64,000 nucleotides of DNA from Pseudomonas sp. FEN (GCF_904067045.1 NZ_CAJFDC010000001.1:186001-250000); one strand, 5' to 3'; shown: positions 1 through 10,388, counted from the first letter of the stretch. The notes: generated by a model from the sequence alone, not told the origin. Program-made: numbers and translations.

Positions 1-883
1 GACGCTGGGCCTGGCTCTGCTCGTCCTGCTGTCGAGCTTCCAGGCCCGGGCGGCCGAAGTACTCTTGACCGGCGTCGAGGACAGCCCCGGGGTCCAGGCC
101 TTTACCGCCGCGCTGGCGCAACAGCGCCCGAACGACCGGATACGTTTCGTCACCCTGGCCCAGATGCCCGAGCCCAGCCACCTGCCGCCCAGCACCCGGT
201 TGATCCTGCTGGACCCACCCAGCCTCGACTGGCGACTGAAGGATAAGCAAGGGCCGGCGACCCTGGTCCTGCGTATCAGCCGCCTGCAAGCGATGCAGCG
301 CCTGGGCAACGCCCCGAGCGCCAATCTCAGCCTGCTGTGGAGCGACCCGCCGCTGTCCCGCCAGTTGCGTCTGATCCGCGAGGTCATGCCCCAGGCCCGG
401 AGGATCGGTGTGCTCTATACCCGGGGCAGCGAGTTCCTGCTGACCGAACTGAACCGGGCGGCCCGCCCCCTGGGCCTGGAAATCGTTCCCCAGCGCTGGG
501 ACGACACCACCGACAGCCGGCCCTTGCAAACCCTGCTCAAGAGCAGCGACGTACTGCTGGGGCTGGACGATCCGACCTTGTATAACCCCAGGACCGCGAA
601 GAACCTGTTGCTCAGCAGCTATGCCCGGCAACTGGCGCTGATCGGCCCCAACGCCGGCTTCGTCAAGGCTGGCAGCCTGGCCAGCACCTACAGCGACCAG
701 AGCGACTGGCTGGCGATCCTCGACGATCTGCTCGACCGGCCCCCCTCCAGTTGGCCGAGCAGCCAGTATCCGCAACGCTTCAAGGTTCTGAGCAACCCGC
801 AAGTCGCCCGTTCCCTGGGTATCGAACCGATCGACGAAGCCTCGCTCGCCATCCGGCTGGCCGAAGGAGAGACCCACCCATGA
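1..883 (+). CDS. ABC-type periplasmic substrate-binding protein, 5' end outside window
   Basis: The reading frame is open from the first bases and begins inside a signal peptide: a Leu-rich core followed by a cleavage-like [10 protein letters not shown] junction near base 55, so the true start lies upstream of the window. The mature part is about 275 residues and resembles the two-lobed ABC substrate-binding fold (motifs such as [13 protein letters not shown] and [25 protein letters not shown]). No transporter permease or ATPase is visible nearby. The stop codon overlaps the start of the next gene (ATGA), which encodes a membrane sensor kinase, so this protein may be a periplasmic ligand sensor for that kinase rather than a transport component. 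That role is inferred from coupling only. Confidence 0.75.
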   Translation, partial: TLGLALLVLLSSFQARAAEVLLTGVEDSPGVQAFTAALAQQRPNDRIRFVTLAQMPEPSHLPPSTRLILLDPPSLDWRLKDKQGPATLVLRISRLQAMQRLGNAPSANLSLLWSDPPLSRQLRLIREVMPQARRIGVLYTRGSEFLLTELNRAARPLGLEIVPQRWDDTTDSRPLQTLLKSSDVLLGLDDPTLYNPRTAKNLLLSSYARQLALIGPNAGFVKAGSLASTYSDQSDWLAILDDLLDRPPSSWPSSQYPQRFKVLSNPQVARSLGIEPIDEASLAIRLAEGETHP

Positions 884-2775
884 CCCAGCGACGGTATTGG
901 GGCATCAGCGCCCGGACCCAGATGATCAGCCTCGGCCCCGCGCTGTTGCTGACCTTGCTGCTGATCAGTTTCTTCACCTTCGTGCGGATCCAGGACCTGC
1001 GCCAGGAACTCGACCACACCGGTCAACTGATCGCCAACCAGTTGGCTCCGGCGACTGAATACGGGGTGATTTCCGGCAACAATGAAGTCCTCGAAAGCCT
1101 GATGCGGGCGACCCTGGCCACCCCCCACGTGCGCTCCCTCGAGGTCCAGGACCGCGGCAACAACATTCTGGTCTACGTCGAGCAACCCTCGCCCGAGTCT
1201 GCCCGGCCACAGTCGGTCAAACTGTTCCAGGCACCGGTGCGCCTGCAACGCATTCCGCTGGGCAACGATTTCCTGCAGGACCACGGCACAGTGGCGGCGA
1301 CACCGAGCGAGGACTATCTGGGACGGGTGATTGTCGGTATGTCCAACGACGCCTTCAGCCAACGGCAACAGGAAATCCTGCTCAAGGCCGGCATCCTGGC
1401 GCTGTTCGCGCTGTTGTTCACCTTTCTCCTGGCCCGACGGCTGGCGGCCAGCCTGTCGCAACCGATCAGCGCCATGGGCCATGCGGTCAAGGCGATTCAA
1501 CAAGGCGACTACAAGACACAACTACCGGTGGTGGACGATACCGAGCTCGGTGCCCTGTCACGGCACATCAACAACCTCGCCGGCGCCCTCGACCAGGCCA
1601 GTCGCGAACAGCACCAGGCCATTGCCCAGTTGATCCAGACCCGGGAAGAAGCGGAACGGGCCAACAATGCCAAGTCGGACTTCCTGGCCATGATGAGCCA
1701 TGAATTGCGCACGCCGATGAACGGTGTACTGGGCATGCTGCAGCTGCTCGAAACCACCGAAATGACCGAGGAACAGAGCGAATACGCGGCCCTGGCCTCT
1801 GAGTCCACCGAACACCTGCTCAAGGTCATCAACGATATCCTCGACTTCTCGCGGATCGAGCGTTCGGCCCTGGAACTGGAACACATTCCGTTCCACCTCG
1901 CGGAGCTGATCAGCAGTTGCGCCCAGGCGTTCCAACACAACGCGAGCCAGCGCGGCCTGCGTCTGGACCTGCGGATTCCGGCGGACATGCAGGCCTTGCA
2001 GGTCAAGGGCGACCCGACGCGGATCCGCCAGATCCTGGTCAACCTGATCGGCAATGCGCTGAAATTCACCGAGCACGGCAGCGTCGGCATCGAGCCGCAC
2101 TGGCAGGCCCTGGACGAAGACGTGCTGTGGTTCACCTGTACGGTCCGCGACAGTGGCATCGGCATTTCCAGCGAACGCCTGGAACTGATGTTCGATGCCT
2201 TCCAACAGGCCGACAGCTCGATCTCCCGGCGCTACGGCGGCACCGGCCTGGGCCTGCCCATTGCGCGGACCCTGGCCGAACGCATGGGCGGCACCCTGCA
2301 CGCCCACAGCGAAGAGGGCCAGGGCTCGGTCTTCACCCTGGAAATCCCCCTGGCCCGCCATCATCAGGCCGAATCCGCCGCGCTCTCGCCAACGCCCTCC
2401 GGCCATGGCGAAGGGCGCAAGGTGCTGCTGGTGGAGGACAACCCGGTCAACCAGACCGTTATCGAGGCGATGTTGCGTGGCCTGGGCTTCGACGTCAGCC
2501 TGGCCACCGACGGTGCGCAGGCCATCGACAGAGCCAGGAATGGCCTGTTCGCGGCGATCCTGATGGACTGCCGGCTACCGATCGTCGACGGCTACGAAGC
2601 CACCCGGCAAATCCGCCAACTGCCCGAATACGCCCAGGTGCCGATCATCGCCCTGACCGCCAACGCCTTGCAGGGCGACCGCGAAAACTGCCTGCGGGCA
2701 GGTATGAACGACTACCTGTCCAAGCCCTTCAAACGCATGGATCTGCAGCAGATTCTCCAACATTGGCTGCCCTGA
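880..2775 (+). CDS. Hybrid sensor histidine kinase (PA1611-like)
   Basis: Inner-membrane kinase of 631 residues. The ATG at 880 has AAGGAG ten bases upstream and overlaps the previous stop. Order: transmembrane helix (about 13-33), periplasmic sensor of the BarA/GacS N-terminal type, second helix (about 170-190), HAMP, HisKA with SHELRTP (phosphorylatable His274), HATPase (N, G1 and G2 boxes including DSGIGI and GGTGLGLPI), and a receiver with EDN and Asp563 (LMDCRLP). There is no C-terminal Hpt domain, so phosphate probably goes to a separate Hpt protein. The position directly before fabA matches PA1611 of P. aeruginosa, a kinase tied to the HptB/RetS-GacS network; this assignment is by synteny and architecture, not by search. 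Confidence 0.88.
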   Translation: MTQRRYWGISARTQMISLGPALLLTLLLISFFTFVRIQDLRQELDHTGQLIANQLAPATEYGVISGNNEVLESLMRATLATPHVRSLEVQDRGNNILVYVEQPSPESARPQSVKLFQAPVRLQRIPLGNDFLQDHGTVAATPSEDYLGRVIVGMSNDAFSQRQQEILLKAGILALFALLFTFLLARRLAASLSQPISAMGHAVKAIQQGDYKTQLPVVDDTELGALSRHINNLAGALDQASREQHQAIAQLIQTREEAERANNAKSDFLAMMSHELRTPMNGVLGMLQLLETTEMTEEQSEYAALASESTEHLLKVINDILDFSRIERSALELEHIPFHLAELISSCAQAFQHNASQRGLRLDLRIPADMQALQVKGDPTRIRQILVNLIGNALKFTEHGSVGIEPHWQALDEDVLWFTCTVRDSGIGISSERLELMFDAFQQADSSISRRYGGTGLGLPIARTLAERMGGTLHAHSEEGQGSVFTLEIPLARHHQAESAALSPTPSGHGEGRKVLLVEDNPVNQTVIEAMLRGLGFDVSLATDGAQAIDRARNGLFAAILMDCRLPIVDGYEATRQIRQLPEYAQVPIIALTANALQGDRENCLRAGMNDYLSKPFKRMDLQQILQHWLP

Positions 2776-2946
2776 ATACGATGTGCGACTGGCGTGAAAG
2801 ACGAAAGTGCGGCAGTCTTAGACACCCGAACGGGCTGGAAAACCGGCTTGAATAAAAATTTCAGTGCACAAGTGTACATTCATGTCCTTGGTGCTGTGAC
2901 TTTCACCACAACGCAATAGTCTATGAGTAGGCTGTCGAATCGAGGC

Positions 2947-2961
2947 GTGAACGCGTCGATC
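2947..2961. promoter_or_regulatory. Possible DesT-like operator half-site before fabA
   Basis: GTGAACGCGTCGATC lies about 50 bases before the fabA start. The left half (GTGAACGC) resembles what I remember of the DesT palindrome that controls unsaturated fatty acid genes in P. aeruginosa, but the right half does not match well. Weak candidate only. The rest of the 2776-3011 gap shows no convincing terminator for the kinase gene and no clean sigma-70 promoter. Confidence 0.2.
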
Positions 2962-3011
2962 GGCCGGGAAGATTCGCCCCACCTGCCGCATGGGATTATT
3001 GAGGAGCTCGC

Positions 3012-3527
3012 ATGACCAAACAAAACGCCTTTACCCGGGAAGATCTGCTTCGCTGCAGTCGCGGTGAGCTGTTCGGCCCAGGTAACGCGCAACTGCCCGC
3101 CCCGAACATGCTGATGGTGGATCGCATCACCCATATCAGCGAAGAGGGTGGCAAGTACGGCAAAGGTGAATTGGTCGCCGAGCTGGATATCAACCCGGAC
3201 CTGTGGTTTTTCGCCTGCCACTTCGAAGGCGATCCGGTGATGCCGGGCTGCCTGGGCCTGGATGCCATGTGGCAACTGGTCGGATTCTTCCTTGGCTGGC
3301 AGGGTCTGCCGGGCCGTGGTCGCGCGCTGGGCTCGGGCGAAGTGAAATTTTTCGGCCAGGTGCTCCCGACCGCCAAGAAAGTGACCTACAACATTCAGAT
3401 CAAGCGCGTCCTCAAAGGCAAGCTGAACCTGGCCATCGCCGACGGTTCGGTGACTGTCGACGGTCGCGAAATCTACACCGCCGAGGGCCTTCGGGTCGGC
3501 GTATTCACCTCCACTGACAACTTCTAA
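3012..3527 (+). CDS. fabA: 3-hydroxydecanoyl-ACP dehydratase/isomerase
   Basis: Cytoplasmic hotdog-fold enzyme of 171 residues, the usual FabA length. It dehydrates 3-hydroxydecanoyl-ACP and isomerises trans-2- to cis-3-decenoyl-ACP, the branch point to unsaturated fatty acids. The catalytic pair is present: His70 in [14 protein letters not shown] and Asp84 in [15 protein letters not shown] sits at 3001-3006, well spaced from the ATG. fabB starts 11 bases after its stop, forming the classical fabAB operon. Confidence 0.98.
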   Translation: MTKQNAFTREDLLRCSRGELFGPGNAQLPAPNMLMVDRITHISEEGGKYGKGELVAELDINPDLWFFACHFEGDPVMPGCLGLDAMWQLVGFFLGWQGLPGRGRALGSGEVKFFGQVLPTAKKVTYNIQIKRVLKGKLNLAIADGSVTVDGREIYTAEGLRVGVFTSTDNF

Positions 3528-3538
3528 GGGTTATCCGC

Positions 3539-4759
3539 ATGCGCCGCGTCGTTATCACTGGTCTGGGCATCGTTTCGTGCCTGGGCAATGACAAAGAGAC
3601 CGTCTCCGCTAACCTGCGTGCAAGCCGCCCTGGCATCCGCTTCAACCCGGAATATGCCGAAATGGGTCTGCGTAGCCAGGTTTCCGGCTCCATTGACCTC
3701 AATCTCGAAGAGTTGATCGATCGCAAGATCTATCGCTTCGTCGGCCACGCGGCGGCTTACGCCTACCTGGCCATGAAGGACGCCATCGCCGACTCCGGCC
3801 TGACCGAAGAGCAGGTGTCCAACCCGCGTACCGGCCTGGTGGCCGGCTCCGGCGGCGCCTCGACCCTGAACCAGATGGAAGCGCTGGACATCCTCCGCGA
3901 AAAGGGCGTGAAGCGCGTTGGTCCGTACCGTGTGACCCGGACCATGGGCAGCACCGTTTCCGCGTGCCTGGCCACGCCATTCAAGATCAAGGGCCTGAAC
4001 TACTCGATCTCCTCCGCCTGCGCCACCAGTGCTCACTGCATCGGTACCGCCCTGGAACAGATCCAGATGGGCAAGCAGGACATCGTCTTCGCCGGTGGCG
4101 GTGAAGAAGAGCATTGGAGCCAGTCGTTCCTGTTCGACGCCATGGGCGCCCTGTCCACCCAGTACAACGACACACCGGAAAAGGCTTCGCGTGCCTATGA
4201 CAAGAACCGTGATGGTTTCGTCATCGCCGGCGGTGGCGGCATGGTGGTGGTCGAGGAACTGGAACACGCGCTGGCTCGCGGAGCGAAGATCTATGCCGAA
4301 ATCGTCGGCTACGGTGCCACTTCCGATGGCTACGACATGGTCGCGCCAAGCGGCGAAGGCGCCGTGCGTTGCATGCGCATGGCGATGTCCACCGTTGACG
4401 GCCCGATCGACTACCTGAATACCCACGGCACCTCGACCCCGGTCGGCGACGTCGCGGAAATGAAAGGTGTGCGTGAAGTCTTCGGCGACAAGGCCCCGGC
4501 CATCAGTTCGACCAAGAGCCTGTCCGGTCACTCCCTGGGCGCTGCCGGCGTTCATGAAGCGATCTACTGCCTGCTGATGATGGAAGGCAAGTTCATCGCC
4601 GGTTCCGCCAACATCGAAGAGCTGGACCCGGAAGTCGCTGACCTGCCGGTCCTGACCAAGACCCGCGAAAACGTCGAGTTGAACAATGTGATGAGCAACA
4701 GCTTCGGCTTCGGTGGCACCAACGCCACCCTGGTCCTGAAGCGCTGGCAGGGCAAGTAA
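3539..4759 (+). CDS. fabB: Beta-ketoacyl-ACP synthase I
   Basis: Condensing enzyme of 406 residues that extends cis-3-decenoyl-ACP. The thiolase-fold catalytic residues are in place: Cys161 ([10 protein letters not shown]), His296 (NTHGTSTP), Lys326 and His331 ([15 protein letters not shown]). AAGGGTT just before the ATG serves as the ribosome site. It is the second gene of fabAB and is followed by a strong terminator. Confidence 0.98.
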   Translation: MRRVVITGLGIVSCLGNDKETVSANLRASRPGIRFNPEYAEMGLRSQVSGSIDLNLEELIDRKIYRFVGHAAAYAYLAMKDAIADSGLTEEQVSNPRTGLVAGSGGASTLNQMEALDILREKGVKRVGPYRVTRTMGSTVSACLATPFKIKGLNYSISSACATSAHCIGTALEQIQMGKQDIVFAGGGEEEHWSQSFLFDAMGALSTQYNDTPEKASRAYDKNRDGFVIAGGGGMVVVEELEHALARGAKIYAEIVGYGATSDGYDMVAPSGEGAVRCMRMAMSTVDGPIDYLNTHGTSTPVGDVAEMKGVREVFGDKAPAISSTKSLSGHSLGAAGVHEAIYCLLMMEGKFIAGSANIEELDPEVADLPVLTKTRENVELNNVMSNSFGFGGTNATLVLKRWQGK

Positions 4760-4781
4760 GCCCGGCTTGATATGAAAAAAC

Positions 4782-4808
4782 GCCCCGACTGGTTCGGGGC
4801 TTTTTTTT
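4782..4808 (+). terminator. Intrinsic terminator of fabAB
   Basis: Perfect 7-bp GC-rich stem (GCCCCGA/TCGGGGC) with a 5-base loop, followed by eight T residues. Confidence 0.95.
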
Positions 4809-4994
4809 GCGCGTGTGTTTGGCGTGGATCGTTCCTGCAGGAGCAATCATAAACATTGAAACCAGGCGCAGACTTGTGGCGAGCATTGTAACCGGCTCCC
4901 GCCAGGGCCGAGCGCGAAAAAAGCTGAACATCACTCAGGTGTAGTGTTCTATAAAGTTCTGGGTCTTTTCCCGTCACTCTTCATGAGGTTTGTC

Positions 4995-5411
4995 ATGACC
5001 ATTACCGTCAACACCGAATCCAGCGAAGGTTTTCGTCACAGTGTGCAGATCGACGATCACCAGTTGTTCGCCGATATGCCCAAGGCCTTGGGTGGCGAAG
5101 GCTCCGCCCCGGAGCCCCACGACTACTTCGACGCCGCCCTGGGAACCTGCAAGGCCCTGACCCTCAAGCTTTATGCACAGAGGAAAGGCATTCCGTTGAC
5201 CGGCGTCACCGTCGAGGTCAAGCGCGACAACAGCCAGGAACAGAAAGGCAAGTACGGCTTGCAGGTCAAGCTGACCCTCAAGGGCGTGCTGAGCGATGCC
5301 CAGCGCGAAGAGCTGCATAAAATCGCCGACCGCTGCCCGGTCCACAAGCTGATGACCAGCACTGAAGTCAGCATCGAAACCCTGCTGGCCGAAGGTGCCT
5401 TCAGTCAGTAA
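4995..5411 (+). CDS. OsmC/Ohr-family peroxide-reducing protein
   Basis: Protein of 138 residues with the two cysteines typical of OsmC/Ohr thiol peroxidases: Cys52 in AALGTCKALTLK and Cys114 in DRCPVHK. Members reduce organic or inorganic peroxides in the cytoplasm. The ATG at 4995 was chosen because GAGG lies six bases upstream; an upstream in-frame ATG (4983) is less well placed. It has its own gap upstream, so it is probably monocistronic or co-transcribed with the pirin gene 59 bases downstream. Sequence alone does not separate the YhfA-like OsmC subgroup from Ohr. Confidence 0.9.
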   Translation: MTITVNTESSEGFRHSVQIDDHQLFADMPKALGGEGSAPEPHDYFDAALGTCKALTLKLYAQRKGIPLTGVTVEVKRDNSQEQKGKYGLQVKLTLKGVLSDAQREELHKIADRCPVHKLMTSTEVSIETLLAEGAFSQ

Positions 5412-5470
5412 GGGCAATGGCGAAAAAGCGGGTTATGCTTTGCGCATTGCCCGCTGAGCCAGGAAGCCCC

Positions 5471-6355
5471 ATGAACACACCACTGGTGATCCGTCCTCGC
5501 GCCGAGGATGTCGAAGGTCAACCGATCCTGCGTCCCCTGCCCTCGGCCCAGTGCCGCAGCGTCGGCCCCTTCGTGTTTTTCGACCATATGCTGGAAACCC
5601 ACTATCCGCCGGGACACGGGATGAATGTGCGCCAGCACCCGCATATCGGCCTGTCGACCCTGACCTACCTGTTCGACGGCGAAATCGTGCACAAGGACAG
5701 CCTTGGCTCCAACCAGCAGGTCAAGCCCGGCGATGTCAGCTGGATGACCGCCGGCAGCGCCATCGCCCATGTCGAACGCACCCCGGCCGCACTCGTCGCC
5801 AGTGGCTCCAGCCTGCACGGCCTGCAGATCTGGCTGGCGGCGCCCAAGGCCCTGGAACAGGGGCCCGGCCATTACAGCCATCACCCTGCCGCCAGCCTGC
5901 CGTACAGCGACAATCTGGGAGTGAAGATCCGCCTGGTCGCTGGCAGCGGTTTTTGCCTGACATCACCGGTGCCGGTACTGTCGCCGACGCTGTATGCCGA
6001 CATACGGATGGAAAGCGGGACAACCCTGCTGATTCCGGATGAGTATGCCGAGCGCGCGGTCTATGTGCTGGAGGGTGAGGTGCAGTTGGAAGGCCAAGCG
6101 CTGGAACCGTGCAGCCTGGTAGTGCTGTCGGCGGGAGCAACCCCGACACTGTTCGCCGAAGGCGAGAGTCATCTGGTGGTGATTGGCGGTGCGCCGCTGG
6201 ACGGGCCACGGCGGATGAACTGGAACTTCGTCGCCAGCGATCCGGCGTTGATCGACAGTGCGCGCCAGCGTTGGGCGGCTGGGGATTGGCCGAAGGTGCC
6301 GGGAGAAAGCGAGCGGATCGAGTTGCCGCAGAAGCCTGCAGTGGGAAAATCCTGA
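5471..6355 (+). CDS. Pirin family protein
   Basis: Bicupin of 294 residues. The N-terminal cupin carries the metal-ligand signature of pirins (HPHIGLSTLTYLFDGEIVHKDSLG with the HxH pair and later His, then Glu in SAIAHVERTP); the C-terminal cupin is recognisable (YVLEGEVQLEG). Some bacterial pirins have quercetinase activity or bind metabolic enzymes, so the exact role is open. ATG 5471 is preceded by AGGAA at 5461; a longer frame from 5417 lacks a ribosome site. Confidence 0.88.
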   Translation: MNTPLVIRPRAEDVEGQPILRPLPSAQCRSVGPFVFFDHMLETHYPPGHGMNVRQHPHIGLSTLTYLFDGEIVHKDSLGSNQQVKPGDVSWMTAGSAIAHVERTPAALVASGSSLHGLQIWLAAPKALEQGPGHYSHHPAASLPYSDNLGVKIRLVAGSGFCLTSPVPVLSPTLYADIRMESGTTLLIPDEYAERAVYVLEGEVQLEGQALEPCSLVVLSAGATPTLFAEGESHLVVIGGAPLDGPRRMNWNFVASDPALIDSARQRWAAGDWPKVPGESERIELPQKPAVGKS

Positions 6356-6379
6356 ATCAGCCGGGAGGCCTGCGCTGTG

Positions 6380-6492
6380 CTTGAGGGCGCTTTCGCGGGC
6401 AAGCCCTGCTCCTACAGGGGAGTGACGAGCACAAATGCTGTGAACGACGAAGAACTGTAGGAGCAGGGCTTGCCCGCGAAGAGGCCCTCAAG
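6380..6492. repeat. REPIN: inverted pair of REP sequences
   Basis: Two inverted REP copies: left TTCGCGGGCAAGCCCTGCTC, right GAGCAGGGCTTGCCCGCGAA, with matching flanks (CTTGAGGGC/GCCCTCAAG) around a 37-base spacer. It sits between the convergent pirin and dienelactone hydrolase genes. Confidence 0.9.
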
Positions 6493-6505
6493 ACCGCCAG
6501 AAGGC

Positions 6506-7234
6506 TCAGCCCTTGAACACTTCTTCCAGCAGGTTGTGCATCGACGCGAACGCACGGCCAGCCGTCTTCGCGTCATACATCATCATGCCTGGCACATTGG
6601 CATGCGGGTCGGTGAACGAATGCACCGCGCCGCCATAGCTCAACAGTTGCCAATCGACGCCCGCCGCATTCATTTCGTCTTCGAATGCCGGCAGTTGCTC
6701 TTTCGCCACCAGCGGGTCGGAGGCGCCGTGCAGCACCAGCACCGAGCCCTTGATGTTCTTCGCATCCGCCACATTCGGCGTGTCCAGTGTGCCGTGGAAC
6801 GACACAGCGGCTTTCAACGGCGCGCCGGTACGGGCCAGCTCCAGCGAGCAGCAACCGCCGAAACAGAAACCGAAGGTCGCCAGCTTCGTCGCATCCACCG
6901 CCGCCAGCTCCTGGCTTTGCAGTGCGTCGAGCGCCGCCTGCATGCGCTTGCGCAGCAGAGCGCGGTCATTTTTCAACGGCATCATTGCCGCGCCGGCTTC
7001 ATCATTATTGCTCGGGCGAACCGACTGGCCGTAGAGGTCGGCGATCAACACCACATAGCCCTTGGCGGCGACCGCCTCGGCGATCTTCTCGGCGCCGGTG
7101 CCGACCCCCATCCAGTTCGGCGCCATCAACAGGCCCGGACGCGCGCCCTTGTGGCCAGCATCAAAGGCCAGGCGGCTCTCGTAGGTCAGGCCATCGATCT
7201 GATAAACCACCGAACTCACAGTAACTTGGCTCAT
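6506..7234 (-). CDS. Dienelactone hydrolase family protein
   Basis: Alpha/beta hydrolase of 242 residues with a Cys-Asp-His triad: Cys124 in GFCFGG, Asp173 in HGASDPL and His205 in GAVHSF. Family members open dienelactones or act on other small esters; there is no aromatic degradation cluster nearby, so the substrate is unknown. ATG at 7234 has GGAG upstream; a longer frame to 7294 would run through the htpG terminator and is rejected. It lies just downstream of htpG on the same strand. Confidence 0.9.
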   Translation of the reverse strand: MSQVTVSSVVYQIDGLTYESRLAFDAGHKGARPGLLMAPNWMGVGTGAEKIAEAVAAKGYVVLIADLYGQSVRPSNNDEAGAAMMPLKNDRALLRKRMQAALDALQSQELAAVDATKLATFGFCFGGCCSLELARTGAPLKAAVSFHGTLDTPNVADAKNIKGSVLVLHGASDPLVAKEQLPAFEDEMNAAGVDWQLLSYGGAVHSFTDPHANVPGMMMYDAKTAGRAFASMHNLLEEVFKG

Positions 7235-7262
7235 TTCGGACTCCGATAAAATATCCAAGGAT

Positions 7263-7287
7263 AAAAAAACCCGCCGAAGCGGGTTTT
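7263..7287 (-). terminator. Terminator of htpG
   Basis: Stem ACCCGC/GCGGGT with CGAA loop, ending in seven T residues when read on the minus strand; it also has T residues on the plus side. Confidence 0.9.
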
Positions 7288-7299
7288 CGTACAACCAGT

Positions 7300-9204
7300 T
7301 TAAACCGACAACTCAACCAGCAACTTGTTCAGACGGCGCACGTAAGCCGCCGGATCCTTCAAGCTGTCGCCAGCCGCCAGAGCCGCCTGGTCGAGCAGGA
7401 TGTGCGACAGATCGCCAAAGCGGTCTTCGTCCGGCTCGGCATCGAGCTTCTCGATCAGCGGGTGCCCTGGGTTGAATTCGAAGATCGGCTTGGAGTCCGG
7501 CACCTTCTGGCCACTCGCTTCGAGGATCTGGCGCATCTGCAGGCCCAGGTCCTGCTCACCGATGGCCAGGATCGCCGGGGAGTCGGTCAGGCGGTGGGAA
7601 ACCCGCACTTCACTGACGGCATCGCCCAGGGCGGTCTTGATCCGCTCCACCAGGCCTTCCTTGGTCTTGGCGACTTCCTCGGCAGCCTTCTTGTCTTCTT
7701 CCGAATCCAGGTTGCCCAGGTCCAGGTCACCACGCGCCACATCGACAAAGCTCTTGCCGTCGAACTCGTTGAGGTAGCTCATCAGCCACTCGTCGATACG
7801 ATCGGTCAGCAGCAGCACTTCGATGCCTTTCTTGCGGAAGACTTCCAGGTGCGGGCTGTTCTTGACCTGGGCGTAGGTTTCGCCGGTCAGGAAGTAGATC
7901 TTGTCCTGACCTTCCTTGGCACGGGCCAGGTACTCGGCCAGGGACACCACTTGCTCGCCGTCTTCAGCCAGGGTGGAAGCGAAACGCAGCAGACCGGCGA
8001 TTTTTTCCTTGTTGGCGAAATCTTCCGCCGGGCCTTCCTTCATGACCTGGCCGAAGTTTTTCCAGAAGCCCTTGTATTGCTCAGGCTCGTTCTTCGCCAG
8101 TTTTTCCAGCATGTCGAGGACACGTTTGGTCAGCGCCGACTTCATCGAGTCGATGATCGGGTCTTTCTGCAGGATTTCCCGCGACACGTTCAGGGACAGG
8201 TCATTGGAGTCGACCACACCCTTGATGAAGCGCAGGTACAACGGCAGGAAGGACTCGGCCTGGTCCATGACGAACACACGCTGCACGTACAGCTTGAGGC
8301 CCTTCGGCGCTTCACGCTGGTACAGGTCGAACGGCGCGCGGGCCGGCACGTAGAGCAACGAGCTGTATTCCAGCTTGCCTTCGACCTTGTTATGACTCCA
8401 GCTCAGCGGGTTCTCGAAGTCATGGGCGATGTGCTTGTAGAACTCCTGATACTCCTCGTCCTTCACTTCGGTGCGCGGACGGGTCCACAGGGCACTGGCG
8501 CGGTTGACGGTTTCCCATTCCGGCGCGGGCTTGTCCTCGCCTTCGACAGCGGCCACTTCTTTCGGCAGCTCGATCGGCAGGGCGATATGGTCGGAGTACT
8601 TCTTGATGATGTTGCGCAGACGCCAGCCATCGGCGAACTCGTTCTCACCGGACTTCAGGTGCAGGACGATGCGGGTACCGCGGTCGGCCTTGTCGACGGT
8701 GGCGACTTCGAACTCGCCCTCGCCCTTGGACGACCAGTGCACGCCTTCGCTGGCGGCCAGGCCGGCGCGACGGCTGAACACGTCAACCTGGTCGGCGACG
8801 ATAAAGGCCGAGTAGAAGCCCACGCCGAACTGACCGATCAGGTGCGAGTCCTTCTTCTGGTCGCCAGAAAGATTCTTCATGAAGTCGGCGGTGCCGGACT
8901 TGGCGATGGTCCCCAGGTGGGTGACCACATCGTCGCGGCTCATGCCGATACCGTTGTCTTCGAGGGTGACGGTATTAGCGTCCTTGTCGAAGCTCACGCG
9001 GATTTTCAGTTCCGCGCCACCTTCCAGCAACTCGGGCTTGGACAGGGCTTCGAAACGTAATTTGTCGACAGCGTCGGAGGCGTTGGAGATCAATTCGCGA
9101 AGGAAAATTTCCTTGTTGGAATACAGCGAATGGATCATGAGGTGCAGCAGTTGCTTCACCTCGGTCTGGAAGCCCAGGGTTTCCTTTTGAGTTTCCACAC
9201 TCAT
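7300..9204 (-). CDS. htpG: Molecular chaperone HtpG (Hsp90)
   Basis: Bacterial Hsp90 of 634 residues, the expected length. The N-terminal GHKL ATPase is intact ([22 protein letters not shown]) and is followed by middle and C-terminal dimerisation domains. The ATG at 9204 gives [20 protein letters not shown]; a second ATG two codons upstream (9210) is possible, with GGAG before both. Expression is expected to be heat-inducible because a sigma-32-type promoter lies upstream at 9271-9298. Confidence 0.98.
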   Translation of the reverse strand: MSVETQKETLGFQTEVKQLLHLMIHSLYSNKEIFLRELISNASDAVDKLRFEALSKPELLEGGAELKIRVSFDKDANTVTLEDNGIGMSRDDVVTHLGTIAKSGTADFMKNLSGDQKKDSHLIGQFGVGFYSAFIVADQVDVFSRRAGLAASEGVHWSSKGEGEFEVATVDKADRGTRIVLHLKSGENEFADGWRLRNIIKKYSDHIALPIELPKEVAAVEGEDKPAPEWETVNRASALWTRPRTEVKDEEYQEFYKHIAHDFENPLSWSHNKVEGKLEYSSLLYVPARAPFDLYQREAPKGLKLYVQRVFVMDQAESFLPLYLRFIKGVVDSNDLSLNVSREILQKDPIIDSMKSALTKRVLDMLEKLAKNEPEQYKGFWKNFGQVMKEGPAEDFANKEKIAGLLRFASTLAEDGEQVVSLAEYLARAKEGQDKIYFLTGETYAQVKNSPHLEVFRKKGIEVLLLTDRIDEWLMSYLNEFDGKSFVDVARGDLDLGNLDSEEDKKAAEEVAKTKEGLVERIKTALGDAVSEVRVSHRLTDSPAILAIGEQDLGLQMRQILEASGQKVPDSKPIFEFNPGHPLIEKLDAEPDEDRFGDLSHILLDQAALAAGDSLKDPAAYVRRLNKLLVELSV

Positions 9205-9270
9205 GGTCATCAAACTCCAATTGGATGGCAGTGGCCGCGCCCAAAAGGGTTGGCGGCGGGTTGTCATCAA

Positions 9271-9298
9271 AGTTGGGGGCGGTGACGGCGATTTCAAG
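9271..9298 (-). promoter_or_regulatory. Sigma-32 (RpoH) promoter of htpG
   Basis: On the minus strand CTTGAAA, 13-base spacer, CCCCAACT; this matches the heat-shock consensus CTTGAAA-N13/14-CCCCATNT at all but one defined position. It overlaps the 3' end of the upstream thioesterase gene and would give a leader of about 60 bases. Confidence 0.85.
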
Positions 9299-9749
9299 AG
9301 CCCGGGAGTGTTTCCTCGATCTTGAAGTGGGCCCGGGCAGTGGCAATCGGCTCGGCCTCGGTACTCTGCCAGGCCGTGATCGCCACGTTCGCCACCCGCC
9401 GCCCCTGGCGACAGAGCTGGCATCGGGCGTAGGTATCGCGATATTGCCCGGCGCGCAGGTAATCGAGGGAGAAGTCGATGACCTTGGGCACCCCCGGCGA
9501 GCCGGTGAACACCAGCAGGTGCAGGGCCGCGGCCAGTTCCATGAAGCCGGCGAGCACACCGCCGTGAATGGCCGGGAGCAAAGGGTTACCGATGTTGTCC
9601 TTGTTCGCCGGCAGGCAGAACAACAATTCATCCCCCAGCCGCGAGCACTGGATGCCGATCAACTTGGCATAGGGGATACGCTGCAACAACTGCCCATAGT
9701 CGCCCTGCTGGTGGGCCTGCTGCAGCATCTTCTTGAAGTCGGCGCTCAT
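9294..9749 (-). CDS. PaaI-type hotdog thioesterase (second of pair)
   Basis: Protein of 151 residues with the PaaI/YigI thioesterase pattern, including the [12 protein letters not shown] segment of the hotdog central helix (residues about 62-73) and the core strand [13 protein letters not shown]. It would hydrolyse an acyl-CoA thioester in the cytoplasm; substrate unknown. Its ATG overlaps the stop of the upstream thioesterase gene by four bases, so the two are translationally coupled and may form a heteromer. The htpG promoter lies over its last codons. Confidence 0.82.
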   Translation of the reverse strand: MSADFKKMLQQAHQQGDYGQLLQRIPYAKLIGIQCSRLGDELLFCLPANKDNIGNPLLPAIHGGVLAGFMELAAALHLLVFTGSPGVPKVIDFSLDYLRAGQYRDTYARCQLCRQGRRVANVAITAWQSTEAEPIATARAHFKIEETLPGS

Positions 9750-10222
9750 GCCGCACCGCCGTTGATCGAGCCGCTGAAGCCGTGGGCGCCCTTGATCCCC
9801 TTGCCCATGCGCATGAAAGTACCGACCACATGGGCGATGGGCTGCTCGGGGTCATCCTGATAGGCAAAACCACGGGCAAAGATGATATCGCGGGTCACCC
9901 GATAGCACTCGGCAAAACCGTAGACATCCTGCAAGGGCGTCGCCGGATGCATGTAGTCGATGCGCAGATCCAGTGTCGGACACACCTCGAACTCGGGAAG
10001 CACGCACAAGGTCGCCATGCCACAGGCGGTGTCCATCAAGGTCGTCAACGCCCCGCCGTGGATGACCCCGGTTTGCGGATCACCCACGATATCGGCGCTA
10101 TACGGCAGGATCACGGTCAACCCCGCGGCATCGGCGCTGTGCAGGCGCAGCCCGAGGACCTGGCAATGTCGGATGGCGCTGAGAAAGCGTGTGGCGCGCT
10201 CAAAAATGGGGTTCTGGGTCAT
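9746..10222 (-). CDS. PaaI-type hotdog thioesterase (first of pair)
   Basis: Protein of 158 residues with the PaaI-family segment GVIHGGALTTLMDTACGMA and the strand CPTLDLRIDYMHPA; Asp in the LMDTA helix is the usual catalytic acid position. ATG at 10222 is chosen over the longer frame to 10270, whose extra residues (MFRFFGHFPPDESHQF) are not family-like. Paralogue and coupled partner of the gene at 9294-9749. Substrate unknown. Confidence 0.85.
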   Translation of the reverse strand: MTQNPIFERATRFLSAIRHCQVLGLRLHSADAAGLTVILPYSADIVGDPQTGVIHGGALTTLMDTACGMATLCVLPEFEVCPTLDLRIDYMHPATPLQDVYGFAECYRVTRDIIFARGFAYQDDPEQPIAHVVGTFMRMGKGIKGAHGFSGSINGGAA

Positions 10223-10319
10223 GAACTGATGGCTCTCATCCGGAGGAAAGTGTCCGAAAAAACGAAACACCAGGAAAAAGTTCCGTTCATCCGGTACTTA
10301 TATATCTTTTGAAATCAAG

Positions 10320-10347
10320 GAACTTAACCCTTGGGAGCGTGTTCTGA
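10320..10347 (+). promoter_or_regulatory. AlgU (sigma-22/RpoE-type) promoter
   Basis: GAACTT at 10320-10325, 17-base spacer, TCTGA at 10343-10347; exact match to the AlgU consensus GAACTT-N16/17-TCTGA, about 40 bases before the lipoprotein start. Confidence 0.85.
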
Positions 10348-10388
10348 AGGCCAGTAGTCAGTGATATTCACACAGGAGCAACACCCCC

